Origin: Streptomyces typhae | GTDB taxonomy: Bacteria > Actinomycetota > Actinomycetes > Streptomycetales > Streptomycetaceae | DNA length: 64,000 nucleotides | Assembly (NCBI RefSeq): GCF_009755605.1 | Contig: NZ_WPNZ01000003.1 | Span: forward strand, 372,001 to 436,000 | Direction: 5' to 3' | Shown here: positions 32,722 to 40,422 of the stretch, piece by piece | Layout of the letters: the number at the start of each line of letters is the position of its first letter | Position numbering within the stretch: position 1 is the first letter of the stretch | Program-made: the position numbers and the translations under genes | Notes under the pieces: generated by a model | Told to the model about the DNA's origin: nothing | The model's database searches: none | Seen by the model: only the letters and a program-made list of their open reading frames with translations

Positions 32722-33576
32722 CTACACGTACGACACCGCTGTCCGAGCCTCCTCAGCTGAAGGCAAGGTCTCAGTGATCAGCTCCCAGACCCGTGCGGCG
32801 GGCACACGGGAGAGCCTCAGAGGGGTGTTCGGGCCGACCTGCCCCGCTTCCACCGGCTCCTTGGGCGACTCGCGATGCCAGTAGCCGAGAGGCCCACAGT
32901 CCCAGACAGCGAACGCCCGTGCCGCCACGCTGTCCGGCTCCCCGGGCCGTCTCTGCCACACGGCTGTCATACGCCAGCTCGACCGCAGTTCCGCGATCAT
33001 GTCGGTGAACGTGCTGAGCGTATGGCCGTCCAGGGGTCCGCCCGCCGCAAGAGCGTTTCTGATGTGCTCTCGCTCCTCGTGCCCGGACGCGGTGAGGGGC
33101 ATCGTCTCCAGGGCGGACAGGCCCGCGTCGAGTGTTCCGACGGTCGTCTCGACAACGGTGGCTCGCACGTCGTCCGGGGAAGGGGCGGGAGCGGTTCGCC
33201 GTAGGTTCACCATGTCCGCGAGTGCCCACAGAAGCATGCTGGGCTCGACGCAGGCGTACTCCGATTCGGCCTCGCCGGGCCACGCCTCGTGGGTGACCAC
33301 ATGGTCCTCGCCGATGAACATCCCGTGGTGCAGCTTTCCCTGCCTGCCCGCCAACTCCAACGAGACGGCCACCACCGGGCTGATCAGTGTCTGGAGCAGC
33401 GGGAAGAGGAGGTGGGAAAGCTCATCCGCCTGATTGAGGAGACCGCGTTCCCGCAGCTCGCTCCGGGCCGGTGCCATCTCGTCGGGCGGCGTTTCTCCCG
33501 TCGCCAGGCTGAAGAGGACGACCACGTGGTCGTCACCAAGGCGGAACCGGGACCGGGCGACGTCCATGGAAGGCAC
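32722..33576 (-). CDS. EspG-like putative type VII secretion chaperone, 284 aa
   Basis: A 284-residue soluble protein, last of a four-gene operon (36154 to 32722). I do not recognise it by name, but its pattern fits the EspG fold of ESX secretion: SELRERGLLNQADELSHLLFPLLQTLISPVVAVSLELAG, then VVTHEAWPG, then the proline-serine motif VEPSMLLWALADMVNL, and a late strand WDCGPLGYWHRE. EspG proteins bind secreted WXG/PPE proteins in the cytosol. It stands two genes after the 484-residue WXG-type protein, which supports the idea. GTG at 33576 gives the longest sensible protein; ATG at 33567 is an alternative. Family assignment is by eye and tentative. Confidence 0.6.
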   Translation of the reverse strand: MPSMDVARSRFRLGDDHVVVLFSLATGETPPDEMAPARSELRERGLLNQADELSHLLFPLLQTLISPVVAVSLELAGRQGKLHHGMFIGEDHVVTHEAWPGEAESEYACVEPSMLLWALADMVNLRRTAPAPSPDDVRATVVETTVGTLDAGLSALETMPLTASGHEEREHIRNALAAGGPLDGHTLSTFTDMIAELRSSWRMTAVWQRRPGEPDSVAARAFAVWDCGPLGYWHRESPKEPVEAGQVGPNTPLRLSRVPAARVWELITETLPSAEEARTAVSYV

Positions 33577-33597
33577 GTGATCACTCGCTTCGCAGTT

Positions 33598-33653
33598 GCT
33601 TGTACGACGTTGCTTGTACGACGTGGCTTGTACGACGTGGCTTGTACGACGCT
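33598..33653. repeat. Four 14-bp tandem repeats
   Basis: Units of 14 bp, consensus GCTTGTACGACGTG (33598, 33612, 33626, 33640), in the 92-bp gap between the last two genes of the T7SS-like operon. Confidence 0.9.
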
Positions 33654-33668
33654 CCGGCCGGAGCGTGG

Positions 33669-34280
33669 TCAGTACTGCGACTCCACGGAGAGGTGCGTGA
33701 CTCTTGCGATGCCCGCCCGGACGGCCCCTCGTCGCGTCAGCGTCGCCCTGTCGACGCCTGCGAAAAGAGCCGCGAGCGCGATGTCGGCACCGACAGCACG
33801 TTTCGCGACGCTCAGCGTCAGCTTCTTCCTCGATCCGCGGCCCGTCTCACGCACCGTGATGGTGACTCCGGGGTCCTCATCGTCCGCCGCTCGGGACAGG
33901 ACGTACTCCCGGTGGTTGTTCGCCGCCAATCGGTAGGTGTCTCCCGCGTGCTTGAGAAACAGCGATCGTCCTTGGTGCGTGACGCCCAGGCGATTCCTCG
34001 TCATGTGGACATGAGCGTCGCCGAGACGCAGCGTCGCACGGTTCAGAGACGGCATGACCATCCCTGATGTGTGAATTCCGCGTGCTTCGAAGGTGGCGGT
34101 GGGAATCGAACCACCCCGTACCTCGGTGATGAGCATCTCGGGGTGACTCGGGGTCAGCGGGTACGTCACTCTGATGTCGCCGAACTCCTGCGAGGTGCCT
34201 TGCCATCCGAACTGGTGCCGTTTGCCTTTGTTGCTCTGCTTCCAGAAATCCAAGGTGAACGGAGCAGAGGTGGTGTGCAT
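33669..34280 (-). CDS. Beta-rich protein of unknown function in T7SS-like operon, 203 aa
   Basis: A 203-residue protein that I do not recognise. It is rich in short alternating strands with little helix until residue 165: FWKQSNKGKRHQFGWQG, IRVTYPLTPSHPEMLITEV, RATLRLGDAHVHMTRNRLGV, SLFLKHAGDTYRLAANNHREYVL, VTITVRETGRGSRKKLTLSV, then a helical hydrophobic segment ADIALAALFAGVDRATL. The repeating strand pattern resembles a tubby/LURP-type barrel, but this is only an impression. It follows the 484-residue WXG-type gene by 12 bp, so it is probably co-translated; roles as immunity protein, chaperone or co-secreted partner are open. ATG at 34280 has GAGGACC upstream. Confidence 0.7.
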   Translation of the reverse strand: MHTTSAPFTLDFWKQSNKGKRHQFGWQGTSQEFGDIRVTYPLTPSHPEMLITEVRGGSIPTATFEARGIHTSGMVMPSLNRATLRLGDAHVHMTRNRLGVTHQGRSLFLKHAGDTYRLAANNHREYVLSRAADDEDPGVTITVRETGRGSRKKLTLSVAKRAVGADIALAALFAGVDRATLTRRGAVRAGIARVTHLSVESQY

Positions 34281-34292
34281 TTCTGGTCCTCG

Positions 34293-35747
34293 CTAGTCGA
34301 ACGGGTTGACGACGTCTTTGAACTTCTTCGCACCGTCGGCCATGCCGGACCCGAGCCCATCGACCCTGTCTCCGACCCAGTCCTTCGCCTCTCCGATGCC
34401 CTTGCCGAGGGCCTCGTGGTTGTCCCAGATCAGGGCGCCTCCGTACACGGCTCCGGCCCCCAGAGCCACACCGAGCGTCACAGGATTGGGCGCCACGGTC
34501 AGCGCCGTCATGGACCCGCTGAACGCCGTGCCACTCAGGTCCGATGCGAACTTCGACGGGTCCGCTCTGATCTTCGCCCCGTCGTACGTGGCGAGATTGG
34601 CGATCCCGTACGCGGTCGCCGCGCCGCCGCCGACAACGCCCGCGCCACGAATCCAGCCGGCGGCTCTTCCTGCCTGTGCGAACCCACCGCCCCGTGCTAC
34701 CCGAATCAGATTCGCCTCCGACGCCGACGGCATGACGTACGTGCCGTTCCGCATGAAGCCGCCGAACATGGCGGCCTCGTCCGATCCGGTCAAAGCTGTC
34801 ACCGCGCCGGGGGGAAATCGGCTCAGGAGGCTTCCCGGAGCGGCGCCCGCCAGGCGGGTGTTGGCGAAGCGCGACACGAAGGTGCCGGGAGCGTGGATCT
34901 CCTTCCCGGTACGCATATGGCTGAGCAGCTTCACGGAGTACAGGACGGATGTACCCGTGGCGGCCGCGAACGCCCCGGCTGTCATCGTTCCCGAGGTCAC
35001 GGCACTGACCAAGCCCCCGAGCTGCGCGCTCCCCGTCAGACGGGTCACCCCGTCACGCCGCAGCCGCTCCATGTAGTCGTCGAGGGTCTCGTCGTCCCGC
35101 TTCTCGAACCAGGCCGAGTCGTCGCGCGCCCGCTTCTGCCGGCGGTCGGCCTTCGCCACCTGGTCGGCGTCACCGTTGAAGCCCGTGCCCGCGGTGCGAT
35201 CGTTCTTGTTGCCCTTGCCGTCCTTGACGACGGCCTCCAAGTCCCTCTTGAGGTCCTGGTCGGCGTCGTCGAAGGCCTTGACGCACAGCTTGATGAAGTC
35301 GGCCCACGCGTCCACGCTCGCGTTGATGCTCGCGGCCCGGACGGGGTTCAGGCGGGCGGCGCTGCTTTCCGACGCGCTGAGCCTGTCGTAGTCGAACGCG
35401 ACCTTTCCCTCTTCGGAGACCTTCATCCCGGCCTCGACTGCATCGGCACGTGCGGTCGCGAGTTGCTTCCTGAGGTCGACGAACTGCTGGTGTGCGTTGC
35501 GCAGCAGCGTCGCGGTCGCCCTGGCCTGCGTCTGGGCCGCCTGGTACTCGTAGCGCGTGGCGGCGAACCTCGCGTGCGCCGCCCGCGCGCTCTCACCGAG
35601 CCAGGCCTGCCCTTGCGCGATCTTCTGAACGCCGTCCCGGTAGCGGCCCTCGACCTTGTCGAACTCCTCCGCCATCTCCTGCCACTTGTCGGCGGCGGCG
35701 GAGAGGCTCCCGAAGTCCGTCGTCATGGCTTCGTAGTACGACAGCAC
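34293..35747 (-). CDS. WXG/LXG-type putative T7SS substrate, 484 aa
   Basis: A 484-residue protein. The first ~110 residues are a helical hairpin with the W-x-G turn (AWLGESA) between WQEMAEEFDKVEGRYRDGVQKIAQG and RAAHARFAATRYEYQAAQTQ, the hallmark of ESX-secreted proteins. A charged middle (GKGNKNDRTAGTGF; KADRRQKRARDD) leads to a Gly/Ala-rich C-terminal half with three or four hydrophobic stretches (AQLGGLVSAVTSGTMTAGAFAA; AAGWIRGAGVVGGGAATAYGIA; NPVTLGVALGAGAVYGGALIW). No known toxin motif is visible. GTG at 35747 has GGAGGAAG 7-8 nt upstream; ATG at 35726 lacks one. Possible roles: pore-forming effector or T7SS-exported surface protein. The T7SS motor genes are not in this window. Confidence 0.75.
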   Translation of the reverse strand: MLSYYEAMTTDFGSLSAAADKWQEMAEEFDKVEGRYRDGVQKIAQGQAWLGESARAAHARFAATRYEYQAAQTQARATATLLRNAHQQFVDLRKQLATARADAVEAGMKVSEEGKVAFDYDRLSASESSAARLNPVRAASINASVDAWADFIKLCVKAFDDADQDLKRDLEAVVKDGKGNKNDRTAGTGFNGDADQVAKADRRQKRARDDSAWFEKRDDETLDDYMERLRRDGVTRLTGSAQLGGLVSAVTSGTMTAGAFAAATGTSVLYSVKLLSHMRTGKEIHAPGTFVSRFANTRLAGAAPGSLLSRFPPGAVTALTGSDEAAMFGGFMRNGTYVMPSASEANLIRVARGGGFAQAGRAAGWIRGAGVVGGGAATAYGIANLATYDGAKIRADPSKFASDLSGTAFSGSMTALTVAPNPVTLGVALGAGAVYGGALIWDNHEALGKGIGEAKDWVGDRVDGLGSGMADGAKKFKDVVNPFD

Positions 35748-35788
35748 GCGGCGCTTCCTCCGGAGGTGACTCAGCTGGTCGAGGCGAT

Positions 35789-36154
35789 TCAGTACTGGTC
35801 GAGTCGCGACCTGAGCCCGCCGATGCGCCGGGAAGTATCGAGGTCGGTATCGGTGAAGGTCTTGTTCGTGGACCGCAGGGCACCCTTCTCCGCGTCCAGC
35901 CGCCGCATGAGCGTCCTGACCTGGCTGTCCCAGGTGGTCCGCACCTTCTTCAGGCCATCTGCCGTGGCCCAACCGCCGAATGCGCTGATGGCCCTGTCGG
36001 TCGCCGCGTCGGCCCGGTCCCCCGCTTTACGGGTGTCCGGCTGAAGCTCGGTCTCGATGGTGTGCGCGGCGGCTCTCTTGTCGCGTGGCGTCGTCGCGAG
36101 GTCCGGTGCGCCCCCGGGCGGCGGCCCCGGAGGGTCCGTCTGATCGAGCCGCAT
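35789..36154 (-). CDS. Small WXG100-like partner protein, 121 aa
   Basis: A 121-residue helical protein. After a Pro-rich start (MRLDQTDPPGPPPGG) it shows two amphipathic stretches: KRAAAHTIETELQPDTRKAGDRADAATDRAISAF and LKKVRTTWDSQVRTLMRRLDAEKGALRSTNKTF, with the Gly-Trp pair AFGGWATADG between them. Related Streptomyces proteins precede larger WXG-type genes and probably form a heterodimer with them, like EsxA/EsxB. It lies 41 bp upstream of the 484-residue gene. ATG at 36154 matches the MRxDxxDPP start of relatives I recall; ATG at 36217 would add 21 residues, and neither has a good ribosome site. Confidence 0.65.
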   Translation of the reverse strand: MRLDQTDPPGPPPGGAPDLATTPRDKRAAAHTIETELQPDTRKAGDRADAATDRAISAFGGWATADGLKKVRTTWDSQVRTLMRRLDAEKGALRSTNKTFTDTDLDTSRRIGGLRSRLDQY

Positions 36155-36571
36155 CGACGTCGGCCGGCGTTCGGTCGCGTCGGCCCGCGTGCGGGCACCT
36201 TCCTGGTCACACCCCATGGTCGCGTGCCACAGCACCCCCGTGTGGCCAGGGCTAGGTCTCAGTCGTCGGACGTCACTCATCACTCTGTCGGTCCAACAGT
36301 GGCCAACTCGCAGCGCACGTTGCCAGTGCAATTCGCGTCATATGACGGCGAGTTCGCTGCCAACTGGAACGTGCGCGGCGTGCACCCGACGGACCCTGGC
36401 GTGCACCGGGCGGCCCCGGCCCCATTCATGAACGCCGTATGGCAGTCCCGTTGCAGCGGTGGCGGTGGTCTTGAGCAAGGTCATCGCCACCGCCTACCGT
36501 CGAGGTCAGCAGCAAGAAGCGCAGCGCGAGAAGAGCAGTAGGAGCAGTAGGAGCAGTAAGAAGCGCAGCTT
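36155..36571. other. Region upstream of the T7SS-like operon
   Basis: 417 bp without a supported gene. An imperfect long inverted repeat lies between about 36313 and 36376 (GCGCACGTTGCCAGTG and CCAACTGGAACGTGCGC), with CATATG near its centre; it may hold the operon promoter and an operator. A hairpin with 9-bp arms GCGGTGGCG/CGCCACCGC sits at 36456-36493, and 9-bp repeats (AGGAGCAGT) at 36530-36560 precede the tRNA. Confidence 0.6.
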
Positions 36572-36646
36572 GGCCGTGTGCCCGAGTGGTTGAGGGATTC
36601 GCCTGCAAAGCGAAGCACGCCGGTTCGATTCCGGTCACGGCCTCCA
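36572..36646 (+). tRNA. tRNA-Cys (anticodon GCA)
   Basis: Cloverleaf: acceptor GGCCGTG (36572-36578) pairs with CACGGCC (36636-36642); anticodon stem TTCGC/GCGAA with loop CTGCAAA giving anticodon GCA (36605-36607); T arm with GGTTCGATTCC. The discriminator is T, as in Cys tRNAs, and CCA is encoded (36644-36646). Reads right, opposite to the L,D-transpeptidase gene that ends 18 bp downstream. Confidence 0.95.
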
Positions 36647-36664
36647 AGCAGTGGTCATCAGGGG

Positions 36665-37684
36665 TCAGCGGTGCAGGGCGCTGCCCTCCCGCCACTCCTT
36701 CCACGGCACGTTCCAGTCGCCGTAGCCGTTCCCCGGTGCCACCGTCTCCTTGGAGCCGGTCACCCTGACGACGTCACCGGGGATGACCTCCTCGAAGAAG
36801 CGCCGTGCCGTTCCGTCGGTGGCGAGGCCTATGCAGCCGTGCGTGACGTTGCTGTTGCCCGCGTACGTGTCGGCCTTCGGGTTCTCGTGGAGGTAGGTGC
36901 CGGACGTCGTGAGATGGACGGCGTAGTTGTAGTAGTCCTTGTAGGCGTCCGCGTAGCCGACGGTCCTGGAGTCCATCAGGACGCTGCGCTGCTTGTCGGA
37001 GACCACCATCGTGCCGTTCCAGGTGTCCATGCCCGGGGCGCCCGCGGTGACCGGTACGCGACGCGTCGTGCCGTCCTTGGTGACCTTCATGGTGTGGGTG
37101 CGCACGTCCACGGTGGCGATCAGCGACCGGGCGACCGTGAAGCGGCGCACGGTGTCCGCGCCCACCCGCACCGTGACCTCGGTGCCGGGCTTCCAGTAGG
37201 TCCTCGGGCGGTAGTCGACGCGCTGCCCCTCGTGCAGGTTGCGGTCCTTCACCCAGCTCCAGGAGCCGGTGGTCGGGGTGCTCGTCCGGACGCGCAGGCG
37301 CTTCTCCACGGCGGCCCGCTCGGCTGCCGGGACGGGCCGGGCGAAGGTCACGGACACCGGCATGCCGACGCCCACCCGCTGCCCGTCGGCGACGTTGACC
37401 CGTACGCCGTTCCCGCGCAGCGCCGCGGGTTCCACGACGGGCTTCGCCCGCTCGGTGGACGCCCCCGCGTCGCCCCTCCCCCGCTCGCCCGCCCCGGCCG
37501 TCGACGCCGCCCGCCCGTCGTCGCCCGTTCCCCCGTCCCCGGAGCCGCCCGCGCAGCCCGCGAGCACCGCCGTGCAGAGTGCCGCGCAGAGCGCCGCCGC
37601 GGCCGCCCCTCGCACGCCGTGCACGCCCTGTGCGACGTGCGTGCCGTGCACGGCACGCCGGGTTCCGGTGGTGTGTCTGGTCAT
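36665..37684 (-). CDS. L,D-transpeptidase lipoprotein (YkuD domain)
   Basis: A 339-residue cell-wall enzyme that makes 3-3 cross-links in peptidoglycan. The signal peptide ends in the lipobox LAGC (Cys44). An Ig-like domain follows (VNVADGQRVGVGMPVSVTFARPV; RTYWKPGTEVTVRVGAD), then the YkuD domain with MKVTKDGTTRRVPVTAGAPGMDTWNGTM and the catalytic motif NVTHGCIGLA, Cys284 with His282. A C-terminal extension with several Trp (YGDWNVPWKEW) is typical for actinobacterial Ldt proteins. ATG at 37684 follows GGGGGGG by 5 nt. Divergent from the sigma factor 210 bp away; the two could be linked in envelope stress. Confidence 0.93.
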   Translation of the reverse strand: MTRHTTGTRRAVHGTHVAQGVHGVRGAAAAALCAALCTAVLAGCAGGSGDGGTGDDGRAASTAGAGERGRGDAGASTERAKPVVEPAALRGNGVRVNVADGQRVGVGMPVSVTFARPVPAAERAAVEKRLRVRTSTPTTGSWSWVKDRNLHEGQRVDYRPRTYWKPGTEVTVRVGADTVRRFTVARSLIATVDVRTHTMKVTKDGTTRRVPVTAGAPGMDTWNGTMVVSDKQRSVLMDSRTVGYADAYKDYYNYAVHLTTSGTYLHENPKADTYAGNSNVTHGCIGLATDGTARRFFEEVIPGDVVRVTGSKETVAPGNGYGDWNVPWKEWREGSALHR

Positions 37685-37893
37685 TGGTTCCCCCCCTGCG
37701 GGCCCTGTCGGCCCTGTCGGCCTTGTCGGCCCTGTGCGATGTTCCTGTGGTGTGTTCCGGCCACAGCCGGTGTGCTTCCATGTACGCCTCCCATACGCAC
37801 GGCGGACGACGCCGGGTTGCATGGTGCTTGCGGGAAATTTCGGGGCGGGCGGCCGGGACGGGCGACGCGGTTGCGGCAAGGGACGGCGGGGGC

Positions 37894-38568
37894 ATGACGG
37901 AGGACGAGTTCGACGCGTTCTACGCGTCCGCGTTCCCCCGTGTCGTGGGCCAGGTCTACGCCCTGACCGGCGACCACGGGCAGGCCCAGGACGCCGTCCA
38001 GGAGGCGTTCGTACGGGCCTGGGACCGGCGGCGCGAGTTCAGCGCCGTCGACGCCCCGGAGGCCTGGATCCGCACGGTGGCCATGCGGATCGCCGTCAGC
38101 CACTGGCGCCGGGCACGCCGCTGGCTCGAACTGGTCCGCCGCACCCCGCCGCCCGAGCACGCTCCGGGGCCTGCGGTCGAACACCTCGCCCTGGTCGAGG
38201 CGCTGCGGCGGATCCCGGACGCGCAGCGCCTCGCGATCGTGCTGCACCACCTGTGTGACCTCAGCGTGGAGCAGGTAGCCTCCGAGACCGGCGCCCCCAC
38301 CGGCACCGTCAAGGCCCGGCTCGCCCGCGGCCGGGCCGCCCTGGCCCGGCACCTCGCCGTCAGCGAGGACGACGTGCTCGACGGGGCTTCCGGGACTTCC
38401 GGGACTCCCGGGACTTCCGCACGAGGTGTACGGGGTGTACGGGGTGACGGTGCGGTCTCCGGCAGGAGCGGCGGTGCGGCCTCCGGCAAGGACACCGGTG
38501 CGGCCCCCGCCAGGAGCGGTGGCGACGACCGCGTACGGAGCGGGAAGGAGGGCGACCATGTCCGATGA
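37894..38568 (+). CDS. ECF sigma factor of the SigE family with repetitive C-terminal tail
   Basis: A 224-residue sigma factor. Region 2: FDAFYASAFPRVVGQVYALTGDHGQAQDAVQEAFVRAWDRR; region 4: RRIPDAQRLAIVLHHLCDLSVEQVASETGAPTGTVKARLARGRAALARHL. The core ends near residue 160. A 65-residue low-complexity tail follows (TSGTPGTS, RGVRGVRG, Ser/Gly/Lys), coded by tandem repeats, which is not part of the family. It overlaps the next gene by 11 bp, whose product is a likely membrane partner. ATG at 37894 with a GC-rich site AAGGGACGG. The divergent L,D-transpeptidase is a possible target. Confidence 0.9.
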   Translation: MTEDEFDAFYASAFPRVVGQVYALTGDHGQAQDAVQEAFVRAWDRRREFSAVDAPEAWIRTVAMRIAVSHWRRARRWLELVRRTPPPEHAPGPAVEHLALVEALRRIPDAQRLAIVLHHLCDLSVEQVASETGAPTGTVKARLARGRAALARHLAVSEDDVLDGASGTSGTPGTSARGVRGVRGDGAVSGRSGGAASGKDTGAAPARSGGDDRVRSGKEGDHVR

Positions 38569-39319
38569 GCCGAGGAACGGCCGACCGTCCGGCGACCCCG
38601 CACGCCGACCCGCGCCCACGCCGACACCCGCCCGGGCGCCCGCCCCGGCACCCACGCCCGCCCCGGCCCCGGCCCCGACGGCCCCGGAGCACCTCTCCAC
38701 CGCCCTCCGCGACCTCGCCGAGAGCGGCCGCGCCCCCGCCCCCGGCACCGGCGCCCAGGTGCGGCGGCGCGCGCAGGCGCGCAGGCGTCGGCGGCGCACC
38801 GTCGTCGCGGGCGGAGCCGCGGTCGCCGCCGGTGCGCTGGTGTTCGGGCTCGCCGCAGGTCTCGGCGGTGACGACGGCTCCGGCCCCACGCCTGTGGCCG
38901 CTCCCTCGTCCCCCGCCGCGACGGCCGCCGCCGCCCCCGCCGTCGCCGTCGATCTCGCCGAGCGGACGCTGACCGTGCGCGGCCGCACCCTGCCTGTCTC
39001 GTCCGGCACCGCACGCCACCCCACGAAGCCGGGTCGCATGACCGTCGTCGCCAAGCACCGGACCAAGCGGCTCTCCGGCGCGTCGGTGGGCTTCGGCGGC
39101 GAGTACGACCTGACGCTGCCGTGGGTCGTGGAGCTCCGGGACTCCGGCGGCCGTACGAACTACCTCGTCGCCATGACGTACGACGACAGCGCGCCCGGTA
39201 CCAGGGACATCACCCGGGGCTGGCTCGGGCTGCGGCCCGACGACGCCAAGTGGCTCTACGGGCAGATCGGTTCGGGGTCCGCGGTGACGATCGAGGGCAC
39301 CGCGCCCGCCGCTCGGTGA
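38558..39319 (+). CDS. Membrane protein with L,D-transpeptidase-like domain, possible anti-sigma partner
   Basis: A 253-residue protein in three parts: a disordered Ala/Pro-rich and basic cytoplasmic N-terminus (APAPAPTPAPAPAP; RRRAQARRRRRR) with a helix EHLSTALRDLAESG; one membrane helix (VVAGGAAVAAGALVFGLAAG); and an external domain, VDLAERTLTVRGRTLPVSSGTARHPTKPGRMTVVAK, YDLTLPWVVEL, DITRGWLGLRPDDAKWLYG. The last resembles a YkuD domain (pattern TGxxxHPTPxG, then the terminal xGWIGL strand), but the catalytic HGC motif is missing. ATG at 38558 overlaps the sigma gene and has a strong GGAAGGAGG site. Co-expression with an ECF sigma factor suggests an anti-sigma or cell-wall sensor role. Confidence 0.75.
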   Translation: MSDEPRNGRPSGDPARRPAPTPTPARAPAPAPTPAPAPAPTAPEHLSTALRDLAESGRAPAPGTGAQVRRRAQARRRRRRTVVAGGAAVAAGALVFGLAAGLGGDDGSGPTPVAAPSSPAATAAAAPAVAVDLAERTLTVRGRTLPVSSGTARHPTKPGRMTVVAKHRTKRLSGASVGFGGEYDLTLPWVVELRDSGGRTNYLVAMTYDDSAPGTRDITRGWLGLRPDDAKWLYGQIGSGSAVTIEGTAPAAR

Positions 39320-39392
39320 CGGCGCACGACGCGCACGACGCGCGAGACGCGCGAGACGCGCGAGACGACGGGAGCCCCGCGGAACGACGGCG

Positions 39393-39420
39393 AGGGGCGG
39401 CCCCGCTCGGGACCGCCCCT
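39393..39420. terminator. Terminator of the sigma/membrane-protein operon
   Basis: AGGGGCGG / CCGCCCCT arms (39393-39400, 39413-39420) with inner pairing, 74 bp after the stop codon. Confidence 0.7.
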
Positions 39421-39534
39421 CCGGTGCCGCGCCCTGTGCGGCACCTCTTCGATCAGTGAGCCGGGATCAGCCCCAGCCCGTGTCCTCGTCCCCCATGATT
39501 CCCCCGTGATCGTGACGTAGTTGCTCGGGACACC

Positions 39535-39612
39535 TTCTGTGGTGCTTCTTCTGTGGTGCTTCTTCGGTCGTGCACTTCGGTGGTGCACTTCGGTGGTGCA
39601 CTTCGATGGTGC
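39535..39612. repeat. Six direct repeats at 13-14 bp spacing
   Basis: TTCTGTGGTGC (39535, 39549), TTCGGTCGTGC (39563), TTCGGTGGTGC (39576, 39589), TTCGATGGTGC (39602). Spacings are 14, 14, 13, 13, 13 bp, just over one DNA turn, which could suit cooperative protein binding. Confidence 0.85.
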
Positions 39613-39708
39613 CTTGCAACTGCCGTATACCAAAAGGGATTTATGGGGGGACACCGTGCCTGAGGCGTCATCGCGACCTAATGGGCACCGGTCGGTGACA
39701 TTCCGCTC

Positions 39709-40314
39709 TCAGGCCACCGCCGCCTCGCCGAGGCGCGCCAGAATCGCGTCCACCGTCCGGTCCACGGTCAACTCCGAACTGTCCAGCCACAGTCCGATAC
39801 GCGGCGTCGTCGCGCGGAACCCCTCGTCCAGGGCCTCCACCGTCCACTGCCCGTAGCCCGTCTTGCCCCGGGCGGCCTCACGTTCGGCGACCGCGGCCGG
39901 GCGGGGGGCGAGCACGACGACGTACAACGGACGGGTCCGCACCAGGCCGGCGTACCGCTTCAGCTCCTCGCCGAGGATCACGTCCTGGACGATCGCGGTG
40001 AAGCCCGCGGCGGCGTACGCGTCCGCGGTGGACGCCGAAAGGCCGTAGCGCAACCGGAGTTGGGCCTCCGCCTCGGCGCCCGCGCCCGGCGCGTACTCCT
40101 CGCGCCCTGAGACGATCATGCGGCGGAACACGTCGCCCCGGACGTGCGCCGCCCGCGGCAGCCGCTCGGCGAGGGCCTGCGCGACCGTGGACTTCCCGGC
40201 GGCCATGATGCCGGTGATGACGACGACCCCTTCAGGGTGATCCTCGAAACGGGTCTCCTGGCGGGCTTCCCGGCGGGCTTCCTGGTGCCCCTCAGGGCTC
40301 GTTGCAGCACTCAC
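39709..40314 (-). CDS. P-loop kinase (AAA/zeta-toxin-like or gluconate-kinase-like)
   Basis: A 201-residue P-loop NTPase. After a hydrophilic start (TSPEGHQEARREARQETR) comes a strand and Walker A, VVVITGIMAAGKSTVAQALAERL, then an Asp/Arg pair in VRGDVFRRMIVSG, a strand with Asp in GFTAIVQDVIL, a lid region (YVVVLAPRPAAVAEREAARGKTGYG), and IGLWLDSSELTVDRTVDAIL. These are features of small-molecule or antibiotic kinases such as chloramphenicol phosphotransferase-like enzymes; the substrate is unknown. GTG at 40314 lies 7 nt after a TACGTT box, so the mRNA may be leaderless. It follows the molybdenum operon by 108 bp. Confidence 0.8.
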   Translation of the reverse strand: MSAATSPEGHQEARREARQETRFEDHPEGVVVITGIMAAGKSTVAQALAERLPRAAHVRGDVFRRMIVSGREEYAPGAGAEAEAQLRLRYGLSASTADAYAAAGFTAIVQDVILGEELKRYAGLVRTRPLYVVVLAPRPAAVAEREAARGKTGYGQWTVEALDEGFRATTPRIGLWLDSSELTVDRTVDAILARLGEAAVA

Positions 40315-40422
40315 ACTCGCGAACGTAGCGCAACGCGCCCCTCGGCCTCCTCCCCATTTCCGGGGCCCATGGGCCTGGGCACACGCGCCGGGGCACACGC
40401 GCCCGAGCCCTGTCCGGGGGGA

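Larger units (their letters stand above)
39320..39708. other. Intergenic region with terminator and repeat cluster
   Basis: 389 bp without a supported gene. Contents in order: 10-bp tandem repeats of GCGCGAGAC (39330-39365), the terminator 39393-39420, six TTCNGTGGTGC repeats (39535-39612), then CCGTATACCAAAAGGGATTT and a start-like GGGGGGACACCGTG at 39655, which opens an ORF antisense to the next gene and is not convincing. Confidence 0.7.

Noticed and set aside
39655..39856. Gene starting at the GTG after GGGGGGACACC
   Set aside because: Most of it is antisense to the P-loop kinase and shows no family features; possibly the remnant of a lost gene.
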